Part shown: in pieces, positions 14,328 to 22,094 of the stretch
Layout: every line of letters begins with the position of its first letter
How positions within the stretch are numbered: position 1 is the first letter of the stretch
Source of the DNA: Actinomycetota bacterium
Lineage (GTDB): Bacteria > Actinomycetota > Acidimicrobiia > Acidimicrobiales > Poriferisodaliceae
Direction of reading: 5' to 3'
Assembly (NCBI GenBank): GCA_002731665.1
Contig: PCCJ01000097.1
Location: 1-22,527 of the forward strand
Length of the DNA: 22,527 bases
Notes under the pieces: generated by a model
What the model was told of the DNA's origin: nothing
The model's database searches: none
What the model saw: the letters and a program-made list of their open reading frames with translations, nothing else
Made by a program: the position numbers and the translations under genes

Positions 14328-16040
14328 TCATTCCACATAACGACGAGCTTTCGCCTTTTTCCCTTTGATGGTCGTGGACTTAATAGCCTTCACCACCGAA
14401 TCAACTGATTTCTCAGGCACACCAACTACTGCAAACGTGTCTGATATTCGTATCGGGCCAATCTGACTGCCTGTCAAGTTCGTTTCACCCGCTATTGCCC
14501 CGACCAAGTCACCGGGACGGATACCCGAGCGCTTTCCTAGTTCAATATAAACCGATCCAACAGCGCCATCATACTTTTGCCCCTTCCTGCCACGATCTTT
14601 AGCCTGCGCTCGACCTTTGTTTTTGCCTCCCCGGCTGCCACCTCTTCGTTCTGGATTACCCTTGTCTGAAACTTCTGGTATTTCTATTTCTTGGATATCA
14701 GCGTTGTTTGCAAGATGAAGGAGTTTTAGAGCTGCTAACGCAATACTCCGATCGCTGCCAGCACCGGACAGCGCGTGAAGCACTGGGTTGAAGTCCTCTA
14801 AGTCAGGAGAAGCCAATGCCTCACTTACAGACAAAACTGTTAGCTCAGTCTGGCGACGTCGAAGATCGTCAACTGATGGAACTTTCTGTATGTTAATAGT
14901 CTGTTTGGTTAAATGTTCAATGTTGGCTAACGCCCTTCTGTTCTTAGGCTCCGCCAGTGTTATAGCTACCCCTTCGCGACCAGCTCGTCCAACACGACCA
15001 ATTCGATGCACATAACTCTCGGGCGCCGCAGGCACGTCAAAATTCACTACATGAGTAAGAGAATCAACATCCAAGCCTCGGGCTGCAACGTCAGTCGCCA
15101 CAAGTAATTCTGCTGTTCCTTCACGGAGTCGTCCCATCACTCGGTCGCGTTGGTTCTGATCCATACCTCCATGTAACGCTTCAGCTCTGTAGCCACGAGT
15201 ATTCATAGTGGCGGTTAGTTCGTCCACGTCAGTTCGGGTTTTACAAAATACAATCGTTGCTTTTGGTGCTTCAATATCAAGAATTCTGCCCAATGCTGCG
15301 GGTTTATGTTTTCTCTGAACTAGGTAAGCGCTTTGACGAACTAAAGTTTTAGATGCTTTGTTTCCCGTAGCAACAATTTGCACCCTTACTGGATCAATTT
15401 GATAACGCTTAGCTATTGAGTTAATTCGCGGCGGCATCGTGGCAGAGAAAAGAACTGTCTGTCGATCTGCTGGAGTTGTCTCTAAAATAGTTTCAATGTC
15501 TTCAGTGAAACCCATGTCGAGCATTTCGTCTGCTTCGTCAAGGACAACTGTTTTTAGTGAATCAAGTTTTAGTGATTTACGCTTTAGATGATCGATAGCA
15601 CGACCAGGAGTAGCAACAACTACATGAACGCCTTTACGAAGAGCAGACAGTTGTTGCTGAATCGGCTGACCACCATAGACCGCTACGACTTTGACGTCCT
15701 GCTTAGCCCCATATTCGGCAATCGCTTTAGTCACCTGCATCGCTAATTCACGAGTCGGAACCAAGATCAAGGCGACAAGCTTGACAGGTTCGCCAGCATC
15801 AATCCCATTTAAGATGGGCAAAGCAAAAGCAGCTGTCTTGCCAGTGCCTGTTGCGGCTTGACCAAGTAGATCAGAGCCAGTCAGCAAATAGGGAATGGCC
15901 TCAGCTTGCACCGGAGTCGGGTCGCTGTATCCAAGAGTCACCAAGTTTTTTAAAAGCTCTTTTTTCAGACCTAGGTCAGCAAAGCCATTTTTGGAACTAT
16001 CGGTTTCAGGTTTCTTAAGAACTTTGTCAGTTTTCGCCAT
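14328..16040 (-). CDS. deaD: DEAD-box RNA helicase, DeaD/CsdA-like, with C-terminal DbpA-type RNA-binding domain
   Basis: A 570-aa ATP-dependent RNA helicase for structured RNA, probably ribosome assembly and cold-stress mRNA unwinding. Motifs in order: Q motif GYSDPTPVQAEAIP (38-50), Walker A ATGTGKT (63-69), PTRELA (95-100), TPGR (144-147), DEAD (168-171), SAT (199-201), IVFCKTRTDVDEL (263-275), TDVAARGLDVD (316-326) and HRIGRVGR (345-352). A basic Gly/Arg/Lys linker (about 465-488) precedes a DbpA-like domain (490-570). The start ATG overlaps by one base the stop of an 80-codon upstream frame (TAATG). The leader is long and holds a tiny ORF with a perfect Shine-Dalgarno sequence, suggesting post-transcriptional control as known for cold-shock helicases. 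Confidence 0.95.
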   Translation of the reverse strand: MAKTDKVLKKPETDSSKNGFADLGLKKELLKNLVTLGYSDPTPVQAEAIPYLLTGSDLLGQAATGTGKTAAFALPILNGIDAGEPVKLVALILVPTRELAMQVTKAIAEYGAKQDVKVVAVYGGQPIQQQLSALRKGVHVVVATPGRAIDHLKRKSLKLDSLKTVVLDEADEMLDMGFTEDIETILETTPADRQTVLFSATMPPRINSIAKRYQIDPVRVQIVATGNKASKTLVRQSAYLVQRKHKPAALGRILDIEAPKATIVFCKTRTDVDELTATMNTRGYRAEALHGGMDQNQRDRVMGRLREGTAELLVATDVAARGLDVDSLTHVVNFDVPAAPESYVHRIGRVGRAGREGVAITLAEPKNRRALANIEHLTKQTINIQKVPSVDDLRRRQTELTVLSVSEALASPDLEDFNPVLHALSGAGSDRSIALAALKLLHLANNADIQEIEIPEVSDKGNPERRGGSRGGKNKGRAQAKDRGRKGQKYDGAVGSVYIELGKRSGIRPGDLVGAIAGETNLTGSQIGPIRISDTFAVVGVPEKSVDSVVKAIKSTTIKGKKAKARRYVE

Positions 16041-16282
16041 TAGAAGTTAAGTTCCAGCAACCGGCATCCGGCATCCAAACGCGAACAGGTTCCATAGTCG
16101 CTATTGCGCGACTCGCCATTCGCTAGTTCAGACAAGAAAACCCTCGTCCTGTACTTAGCTGTCGCACGCAGCGCAGCACCAAAAGTTTCTATCATCACCC
16201 TTAGACGGTACCGACCTTCATCACCTTTCTCCTTACAAGAACGAAAGTTAAGTTCAGATCTCTGATCATTTATGTCGAGCAA
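16040..16282 (-). CDS. Candidate upstream ORF overlapping the helicase start (80 codons)
   Basis: A reading frame from TTG 16282 (or internal ATG 16195) that ends with TAA overlapping the helicase ATG as TAATG. The product has no recognisable domain, is rich in Arg and Glu, and has no Shine-Dalgarno sequence at the TTG. The overlap would allow translational coupling. It may simply be a chance frame inside a 5' UTR. Confidence 0.2.
   Translation of the reverse strand: MLDINDQRSELNFRSCKEKGDEGRYRLRVMIETFGAALRATAKYRTRVFLSELANGESRNSDYGTCSRLDAGCRLLELNF
16096..16113. repeat. Hairpin in the helicase leader
   Basis: AGTCGC (16096-16101) and GCGACT (16108-16113) form a 6-bp perfect stem with a 6-nt loop, about 55 nt upstream of the helicase ATG. 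It may be part of a regulated leader structure. Confidence 0.35.
16201..16221 (-). CDS. Candidate leader peptide MKVGTV upstream of the helicase
   Basis: ATG 16221 starts a six-codon frame ending at TAA (16203-16201). AAGGAG (16234-16229) lies exactly 7 nt upstream, the strongest Shine-Dalgarno sequence near any start in this window except that of the peroxiredoxin. The stop is about 160 nt before the helicase start. Ribosome loading here could control leader folding or transcript stability. Function is inferred. Confidence 0.35.
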   Translation of the reverse strand: MKVGTV

Positions 16283-16498
16283 TGTTACAAAAGGTTCCTA
16301 TCGCAGCTTCAGCTTGCACTTCACATGCCTACTTAAAGGTCGCTGATTCACAGGCAGCAAGGACCAAAAGAGAGCTTCTGAGCACTAAATTTTCCTAAAA
16401 TGTAGGTGTGAGGCACACTACGAATAACAGGTATTTCTTTAAGCAGTTACGTTTCTTCTGTAGCATCTCCTCGGGGGTAACGAACTAATGAGTGAACA

Positions 16499-17995
16499 AT
16501 GGCAAAGTTAATTACTTCGGGAATGCGCGCCGTAATCGCAATGATGCAGCATGAGACAAACACGTTTTCGCCAGTCCCGACTCCTTTTTCGAGATTCGGA
16601 ACAAACGGAATAGATGTTCCCTGCGGAAATGATGCGCTAAAAAGCTTTGATGGAACCGGAACTGGTTTCGGAGCGTTTGTAGATATCGCTCGATCAGCAG
16701 ACATGGAATTAGCCACCCCTATAGCGGGAAACGCTGCCCCAAGTGGGCCAGTTGAGAGCGAAGCGTATAGCGCGATGACAGACGCAATCTGCGAATCAAT
16801 CTCCAAAGGGTGCGACGTCTGTTTCCTTGATTTACACGGAGCAATGGTGACGGAATCTCTTGCAGATGGAGAAGGCGAACTCCTGCGCAGAATCAGGTCA
16901 ATCGCCCCAGATCTACCAATAGCGATAAGCCTGGATCTGCACGCCAACATGACTGAAGCCATGGTCGAGAATTGCGACATAATGGTCGGTTACAAGACTT
17001 ACCCTCATATCGACATGTACGGGGCAGGTGAACATTCCGGACGATTAATGCTTCGAATGTTGAATAGCGAAATTGATCCTGTCATGACATGGGGCAACAT
17101 TCCGCTTCTCGCCCAAACGCTCCGAATGGGACATAGCGACATTCCAATGGGGCCCCTTATAGATGCTGCTAGAAATTATGAAAAAGGCGGTCTGCTAGCT
17201 GCATCCATCTTTGGCGGATTCCCCCTGGCTGATATTTCAGAAGCAGGAATGTCCGCCGTTACTATTTCCAATGGCGATCTCCAACGGGCTACCGATGCAC
17301 GGGATGCCTTACTAGAATCTGCCTGGAATTACCGACATGAATTCATCTTTGAATCGCTACCCATAGAGGAAACTATTGACGGAGTAAAAAGTTTAAACGG
17401 GAGCCCAATACTACTGCTGGATCATGCCGACAACTCAGCTTCCGGAGGCACGCAAGACACCACCGCAGCTCTTGCTGCGGTCATCAACTCAAATTTAGAA
17501 GATGTTGCGGTATTTGCCATCTGCGACCCTGTTGCGGTGGCAGAGATGACCGCTGTTGGCGTAGGAAATGAGATCACAGTATCTCTGGGCGGTAAAACAG
17601 ATATGCCTAGCATCAGTCACCGTGGCGAACCTCTTGTCCTTAGCGGAAAAGTTCATTCATTAACTGATGGAAGTTTTCAAATAACGGCTGAAATGGGCAA
17701 AGGAACTTGGGCAGCAATGGGCCCCAGCGCGGTTTTAGACCTAGGAAAAATAAAAATTGCTGTCATTTCTAGACATACCGAACCATTTGATCTCGGGCAT
17801 CTGCAAAGTCTTGGGATCGAGCCGACTCAATGCCAATTTATCTTACTCAAATCACGCATACATTACCGAGCAGGATTCCGTGCTGTCGCTGCTCACGAGA
17901 TACCTATAAGTGGTGTAGGAGTAACAAGTAGCGACAACAGTCTGTTTGATTTCAAGAACGTCCGAAGACCAATTTTTCCCCTTGACCAAATCTAA
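16499..17995 (+). CDS. M81 family metallopeptidase / MlrC-like hydrolase
   Basis: A 498-aa protein of the family typified by microcystinase MlrC. The N-terminal peptidase-M81 domain begins MRAVIAMMQHETNTFSP (9-25). FLDLHGAM (109-116), SLDLHAN (144-150) and YKTYPHIDMYGAGEH (165-179) hold the likely zinc and catalytic residues: Glu19, His113, Asp146, His148 and His170. The C-terminal MlrC domain includes LLLDHADNSASGGTQD (about 306-321). It should hydrolyse an amide bond in a peptide-like or other nitrogenous substrate; most family members are uncharacterised and true microcystin cleavage is unlikely to be its role. ATG 16499 has a weak GAGTG upstream; ATG 16523 is an alternative that begins at the conserved block. 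It is the first gene of a plus-strand series to 21683. Confidence 0.88.
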   Translation: MAKLITSGMRAVIAMMQHETNTFSPVPTPFSRFGTNGIDVPCGNDALKSFDGTGTGFGAFVDIARSADMELATPIAGNAAPSGPVESEAYSAMTDAICESISKGCDVCFLDLHGAMVTESLADGEGELLRRIRSIAPDLPIAISLDLHANMTEAMVENCDIMVGYKTYPHIDMYGAGEHSGRLMLRMLNSEIDPVMTWGNIPLLAQTLRMGHSDIPMGPLIDAARNYEKGGLLAASIFGGFPLADISEAGMSAVTISNGDLQRATDARDALLESAWNYRHEFIFESLPIEETIDGVKSLNGSPILLLDHADNSASGGTQDTTAALAAVINSNLEDVAVFAICDPVAVAEMTAVGVGNEITVSLGGKTDMPSISHRGEPLVLSGKVHSLTDGSFQITAEMGKGTWAAMGPSAVLDLGKIKIAVISRHTEPFDLGHLQSLGIEPTQCQFILLKSRIHYRAGFRAVAAHEIPISGVGVTSSDNSLFDFKNVRRPIFPLDQI

Positions 17996-18007
17996 ATAAG
18001 TGGAAGT

Positions 18008-18024
18008 CAGGCTTCTCAAGCCTG
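18008..18024 (+). repeat. Intercistronic hairpin between the M81 and NicX-like genes
   Basis: CAGGCTT (18008-18014), loop CTC, AAGCCTG (18018-18024): a perfect 7-bp stem in the 65-nt gap. No T-tract follows. It could stabilise the upstream mRNA or attenuate the downstream genes. Confidence 0.45.
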
Positions 18025-18060
18025 CTAAGAATGCATTAGCCCTCAAAATGAAAGCAGATT

Positions 18061-19110
18061 ATGATTGAGATTCTCGAACCGAAGTGGGTTAAGTGTTTTC
18101 GAGATTTTTTTGAACTCTCCGGAGTGAAACCCGGAGACCTAATCGGAGTTCTAGCTGAAAGCCAAAGTAGACAAATACTTCTTGATCTCACCGACCATGC
18201 TCTTCACCAGATTGGGGCTAGATCCCTACGAGTCACAGTCCCCTCTCCACAGTTAGCAGATCCAATGCCTGTGCGTTCAACCGGAGCGACATATGCTTAC
18301 GATGCTTATCCGGAAATTATGGGGTCTTTAGGCAGCTGTTCATTGGTCGTCGATTGCACAGTCGAAGGCCTACTTCACAGCAAAGCACGCCAAGAGTTGT
18401 TAAGTGCAGGTGGCAGGGTTCTAATGATTTCCAACGAGCACCCTGAGGTGCTCGAACGTTGCGCGGCCACGCGAGAACTGCATGAACTTGCGCTCAAATC
18501 ACTCTCACTTTTAGATAACTCTAGTCTTATGGAAGTTAAATCAGAAGCGGGCACTGACCTCAGAATTAATACGGTCGGAGCTCCAAGCAGAGGTGGCGGA
18601 GGCATTCTTGGACCCAATGACAAAATCGCATATTGGCCTGCCGGGCTGTGCCTCTGCTTTCCGCTTTCCCAAACGGTAAATGGCAGAGTCGTTCTTGACA
18701 TTGGCGATGTAAATTTAACTTTCAAGAAATATTTCGAAAATGAAGTAGTTCTGCATATTGAAAATGATCAGGTCATTGAAATCGAAGGCTCAGGACTTGA
18801 TGCCAAGTTGATGCGCTCTTATTACGAAGGCTGGAATGACCCAAATGCATACACAATTTCACACGTCGGTTGGGGTGTTAACCCTGGAGCTAAGTGGGAA
18901 GCTTTAACGATGTATGACAAAGCCGACATAAACGGCACTGAGTTACGAGCGATTGCTGGCAGTTTCTTACTTTCTACCGGAGCTAACGAATTCGCGAATC
19001 GGTTTACCAACTGTCACTTTGATCTGCCAATGCGCAACTGTGATATTTTCCTTGATAGTCAGCAAGTAGTAGATAAAGGAAACTTGCTTCCTCTTACTAA
19101 CCATGAGTAA
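18061..19110 (+). CDS. 2,5-dihydroxypyridine 5,6-dioxygenase (NicX)-like / M29-like aminopeptidase-fold protein
   Basis: A 349-aa protein of the NicX/leucyl-aminopeptidase (M29-like) superfamily. His268 in TISHVGWGVNPGA, and His319 and Asp321 in NCHFDLPMRNCDIFLD, fall almost exactly where NicX carries its Fe(II) ligands (as I recall, His265, His318 and Asp320). NicX opens 2,5-dihydroxypyridine in nicotinate degradation. Automated pipelines often call such proteins aminopeptidases. The retained ligands favour an Fe(II) ring-cleaving or related enzyme, but the substrate is inferred only by family. The start ATG follows an A/G-rich GAAAG about 6 nt upstream. It lies 65 nt after the M81 gene and 34 nt before an LLM oxidoreductase, consistent with one operon. 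Confidence 0.72.
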   Translation: MIEILEPKWVKCFRDFFELSGVKPGDLIGVLAESQSRQILLDLTDHALHQIGARSLRVTVPSPQLADPMPVRSTGATYAYDAYPEIMGSLGSCSLVVDCTVEGLLHSKARQELLSAGGRVLMISNEHPEVLERCAATRELHELALKSLSLLDNSSLMEVKSEAGTDLRINTVGAPSRGGGGILGPNDKIAYWPAGLCLCFPLSQTVNGRVVLDIGDVNLTFKKYFENEVVLHIENDQVIEIEGSGLDAKLMRSYYEGWNDPNAYTISHVGWGVNPGAKWEALTMYDKADINGTELRAIAGSFLLSTGANEFANRFTNCHFDLPMRNCDIFLDSQQVVDKGNLLPLTNHE

Positions 19111-19144
19111 TTAATGGCAGACAACCTGCTTGAACCGAGGTCTT

Positions 19145-19978
19145 ATGAAATTCGGATTTGTACTGCCAAACAACTGGGGGCTTTCTGACCCAAATGACGT
19201 AATTTCACTAGCTAGTGAAGCCGAAGAGCTCGGTATCGACTCCATATGGGTAAACCACCACATTATCAATATCGGATACATCGCCGAACGGCTCAATGAG
19301 CGTCCTTACTACGATGCTCTCACAATATTAAATTTTGTCGCCGCTAGGACCGAGAAAATTAGCTTAGGAACTTCAGTTCTTGTCCTTCCCTACCTTCATC
19401 CGATGGCGCTCGCAAAATCTTTGGCAACTCTAGATGCTCTCTCCCCTAAAAGAGTTATAGCAGGACTCGGAGTAGGTGGCCTTCCCGAGGAGAATGCTGC
19501 GCTTGGAACCATTTATGATGGCCGAGGTCCTTGGTCAGATGAATTTATCGAAGTGATGCAAATTCTCTGGTCAGAAGGTGCAGCTAACTACCAAGGGCAA
19601 CACTTTACAATGAACGACCTTATTGTAGGACCCAAGCCGACTGAGCAATCAATTAAGATCTGGATCGGCGGTGGTGGACAGCTTGCTCGTGAGCGCGCTG
19701 CTAAATTTGGAAACGGCTGGCACCCACTCGCTACTTTAAATGACTTCACCCACAAGGTTCCCAAATTCGAAGCTTCGCTAAAAAACCACAGCCGAGATAG
19801 AGCTGACCTGACAATCGCTCCGAGAGTAGAGATCGAGAGTCTGCCTGATCTTCATAGCGTCAAACAATGGCAAGATGCCGGAGCAGACCAATTAATAGTG
19901 AATGTGGGAACGTCAGACCTCACACGATTGAGAGAAGGTCTCTCACACGTAGCCCAACTATCTTCCCAAGCAAACTAA
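19145..19978 (+). CDS. LLM-class F420-dependent oxidoreductase (second copy, different subgroup)
   Basis: A 277-aa luciferase-like protein. MKFGFVLPNNWGLSDPNDVI (1-20), IDSIWVNHHI (31-40), ISLGTSVLVLPYLHPMALAK (72-91), RVIAGLGVGGLPEE (103-116) and IWIGGGGQLARERAAKFGNGWHP (172-194) are typical of actinobacterial F420-type LLM oxidoreductases. It is only distantly like the copy at 12331. It may use F420H2, or FMNH2 with oxygen, to reduce or hydroxylate the compound handled by the NicX-like neighbour. ATG 19145 is chosen because GAGG (19137-19140) lies 4 nt upstream; an in-frame TTG at 19130 precedes it. It probably shares a transcript with the NicX-like gene. Confidence 0.88.
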   Translation: MKFGFVLPNNWGLSDPNDVISLASEAEELGIDSIWVNHHIINIGYIAERLNERPYYDALTILNFVAARTEKISLGTSVLVLPYLHPMALAKSLATLDALSPKRVIAGLGVGGLPEENAALGTIYDGRGPWSDEFIEVMQILWSEGAANYQGQHFTMNDLIVGPKPTEQSIKIWIGGGGQLARERAAKFGNGWHPLATLNDFTHKVPKFEASLKNHSRDRADLTIAPRVEIESLPDLHSVKQWQDAGADQLIVNVGTSDLTRLREGLSHVAQLSSQAN

Positions 19979-20052
19979 AGTCAGACCGGCTTAATCAGGC
20001 TCCATTCGTTTATTCAGAGCAAGAACCACCTACATGCAATTCACGACTAATC

Positions 20053-20096
20053 TGATCATCTTTATCGTATATTGTTGTAGGTTGATCAACAAGGAG
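20053..20096 (+). promoter_or_regulatory. Peroxiredoxin promoter with paired TGATCA sites and a strong Shine-Dalgarno
   Basis: TAGGTT (20078-20083) is a probable -10. A perfect palindrome GTTGATCAAC (20081-20090) overlaps its end and lies inside a wider TTGTTG-N9-CAACAA repeat. A second TGATCA (20053-20058) lies exactly 30 bp upstream of the TGATCA in the palindrome. No -35 is evident, so an activator may be needed. AAGGAG (20091-20096) sits 6 nt before ATG 20103. Confidence 0.45.
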
Positions 20097-20102
20097 ACCA
20101 AC

Positions 20103-20741
20103 ATGACCCTTCAACTTGGAGAAGTTGCACCAAACTTTAAGGCCGACTCAACCGATGGGCTACTTGACTTTTATGAGTATCTAGGTTCCTCCTGGGGTGT
20201 TTTGTTCAGCCACCCTGCCGACTTCACCCCGGTATGCACAACAGAACTAGGACGAGTCGCAGCACTTAAGCCGGAGTTCGAGAGGCGAAATACCAAGGTA
20301 ATAGGGTTAAGCGTAGATGGACTCGCAGATCACAATTCCTGGTCTCGCGACATCGCCGAAACCCAAGGCACTGCGCTCAACTTTCCGCTCATCGCGGACC
20401 AAAACCGAAGGATCGCCGGAACTTATGGGATGATTCACCCCCATGCATCCTCAACACTCACCGTGCGCTCAGTTTTTATTATCGCACCCGACAAAACAGT
20501 TAAACTCACACTCACCTATCCTGCGAGCACAGGGCGAAACTTCGATGAAATTCTTCGGGTGATCGACTCCTTGCAACTGAGTGCACAACATTCCGTTGCA
20601 ACGCCTGCCGACTGGCGAGCCGGCGATGACGTAATTATCTCACCTTCAATTAGCGATGATGAAGCAGCAAATAAATTTCCGCTTGGCTGGAAAACCATCA
20701 AACCGTATCTGCGAATCACGTCGCAACCGACTATAAATTAG
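20103..20741 (+). CDS. 1-Cys peroxiredoxin (Prx6 type)
   Basis: A 212-aa thiol peroxidase reducing H2O2 and organic peroxides. Peroxidatic Cys45 is in FSHPADFTPVCTTELG (35-50), with Thr42 and Pro43 of the active-site loop; I see no other cysteine, so it is a 1-Cys enzyme needing an external reductant. The C-terminal extension (about 160-212: VATPADWRAGDDVIISPSIS then KFPLGWKTIKPYLR) is that of the Prx6 group. The start is ATG 20103, set by AAGGAG 6 nt upstream; an in-frame ATG at 20034 would add an unconserved segment. It has its own promoter and is followed after 3 nt by the quinone oxidoreductase, so the two are probably co-transcribed. Confidence 0.95.
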   Translation: MTLQLGEVAPNFKADSTDGLLDFYEYLGSSWGVLFSHPADFTPVCTTELGRVAALKPEFERRNTKVIGLSVDGLADHNSWSRDIAETQGTALNFPLIADQNRRIAGTYGMIHPHASSTLTVRSVFIIAPDKTVKLTLTYPASTGRNFDEILRVIDSLQLSAQHSVATPADWRAGDDVIISPSISDDEAANKFPLGWKTIKPYLRITSQPTIN

Positions 20742-20744
20742 CTC

Positions 20745-21683
20745 ATGAGAGCTGTTGGAGTAAATAGTTACGGCGGGCCAGAAGCGTTAGAGATAGTGAA
20801 TGTCCCTAGCCAAAACGCTGGCCCAGGAGAAGTAAGACTTCGTATACATGCAGCAGCTGTTAACCCGACTGATACGTTGGCGCGTAATGGGTCGCGAGCA
20901 GAAACACAAAAAGTAGATCCGCCACCATATGTACCTGGCATGGATGCCGCTGGAGTAGTTGATCAAGTAGGCACCAATGTTACCACCGGGATAAAAGTAG
21001 GCGACAATGCCATGGCCATGGTCGTACCTAGAGGGAGCAGAGGAGCATACAGAGAATCCCTGGTTCTAAAAGCTGAGCAGGTCGTTCCATCACCAAAAGG
21101 ATTCACGCACGCTGAAGTCTCCACTCTCCCGATGAATGGATTAACTGCAATGCTCTCGTTGGAGTTACTCGGACTTACATCCGGTCAAACGCTGGCGGTA
21201 ACAGGCGGCGCCGGCGCATATGGCGGGTACATGATTGAGCTTGGGAAAGCGGCGGGACTGATCGTAATCTCGGATGCGTCTGAAGAAGATACAGCCCTGG
21301 TCAAAAAACTAGGTGCCGACATTATTGTGGCCCGTGGAGATGACTATGCTCTTAAAGTTCGCAAACACTTCCCCGGAGGGGTTGATGGACTTGCTGATGG
21401 CGCAGTTCTCAACGACCTAGTCATTGATACAGTTAAAGACGACGGCGCTTTTACTTCTATTCGTGGCTACCAACCATCAAACATTAGAGGTATCAACTTC
21501 ACAGCTACCTACGTCACTAAGTACGAAGGCAATTACGGAAAGCTCGATTCGCTTAGGCAGCAGGTTGAGGCCGGTGCGGTGACCCTCAGAGTCGCCGATA
21601 CGTACCCTGCAGAGCAAGCAAGCAGAGCCCATAGTCGACTCGAAGCAGGCGGCACCAGAGGTCGTTGTGTAATTACTTTTTAG
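20745..21683 (+). CDS. MDR-family NADPH:quinone oxidoreductase-like protein
   Basis: A 312-aa zinc-free medium-chain dehydrogenase/reductase. MRAVGVNSYGGPEALEIVNVP (1-21) and AAAVNPTDTLARNG (36-49) are the quinone-oxidoreductase N-terminal blocks. VPGMDAAGVVDQVG (63-76) and AVTGGAGAYGGY (151-162, nucleotide-binding glycine loop) follow. The structural-zinc cysteines and catalytic zinc ligands of alcohol dehydrogenases are absent. It likely reduces quinones or enones with NADPH. It starts 3 nt after the peroxiredoxin stop, indicating a two-gene redox operon that may protect the cell from reactive intermediates of the upstream pathway. Confidence 0.92.
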   Translation: MRAVGVNSYGGPEALEIVNVPSQNAGPGEVRLRIHAAAVNPTDTLARNGSRAETQKVDPPPYVPGMDAAGVVDQVGTNVTTGIKVGDNAMAMVVPRGSRGAYRESLVLKAEQVVPSPKGFTHAEVSTLPMNGLTAMLSLELLGLTSGQTLAVTGGAGAYGGYMIELGKAAGLIVISDASEEDTALVKKLGADIIVARGDDYALKVRKHFPGGVDGLADGAVLNDLVIDTVKDDGAFTSIRGYQPSNIRGINFTATYVTKYEGNYGKLDSLRQQVEAGAVTLRVADTYPAEQASRAHSRLEAGGTRGRCVITF

Positions 21684-21776
21684 CTGAATCCTAGTTCAAC
21701 GAAAACAGCAGAACGATCTACTTGCTTATCTCTCTAGTTAGCAGGGAACTGCACTTGCCTAGCCCAGAGATGATTT

Positions 21777-22094
21777 TCAATCTGCGATAGCATCGTACAT
21801 CACCGTGGTGCCGTCCATCGTAATTTCAGGATGGCCGGCAGCAACATCTTTTTGCATTTGTTTGAACCAGTCGCTCGCCAGAAGAGAGTCCTGAAACGCA
21901 CCAAAGGCGCTCATTGAGTCGAACTCACAGATGTAGAAGCCAACGCCCATGCCACCCTGGCCGGCGATCGGCCTCATAAAACGACAATTATTCGCGCCCC
22001 ATGCCATATGTTCGCTCTTAGCAGCTCGTGACCCAGCTTCGACAAGAGCCAAACCAGCAGGAGTCCCTGTCCATCTAGTTACCGCAGTAATCAT
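21777..22094 (-). CDS. Hypothetical protein, possibly dimeric alpha/beta-barrel (ferredoxin-like) fold
   Basis: A 105-aa protein with no family that I can name. The pattern ITAVTRWTGTPAGLALVEAG (2-21), GVGFYICEFDSMSAFGAFQDSL (about 52-73), WFKQMQKD and a closing strand TTVMYDAIAD resembles the beta-alpha-beta layout of small dimeric alpha/beta-barrel proteins (ABM/NIPSNAP/EthD-like). Some of these bind or convert aromatic compounds. ATG 22094 is preferred because GAGG lies about 6 nt upstream (within GAGGTGG); upstream in-frame ATGs are less likely. It lies convergent to the quinone oxidoreductase (93 nt apart), at the edge of the putative catabolic module. Confidence 0.75.
   Translation of the reverse strand: MITAVTRWTGTPAGLALVEAGSRAAKSEHMAWGANNCRFMRPIAGQGGMGVGFYICEFDSMSAFGAFQDSLLASDWFKQMQKDVAAGHPEITMDGTTVMYDAIAD

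Larger units (their letters stand above)
16041..16498. other. Long divergent intergenic region between the helicase and the M81 hydrolase
   Basis: 458 nt. The helicase-proximal half contains the candidate leader peptide, the 80-codon frame and the hairpin. The other half has a plus-strand TAAAAT (16396-16401), a possible -10 for the M81 gene without a good -35, and an inverted repeat GTGTG-AGG-CACAC (16406-16418) that could be an operator. No RNA gene or further coding sequence was recognised. Confidence 0.45.

Noticed and set aside
16499..17995. Microcystin degradation cluster (mlr)
   Set aside because: Only an MlrC-family protein is present; no MlrA, MlrB or MlrD-like gene was seen nearby, and the family is broad.
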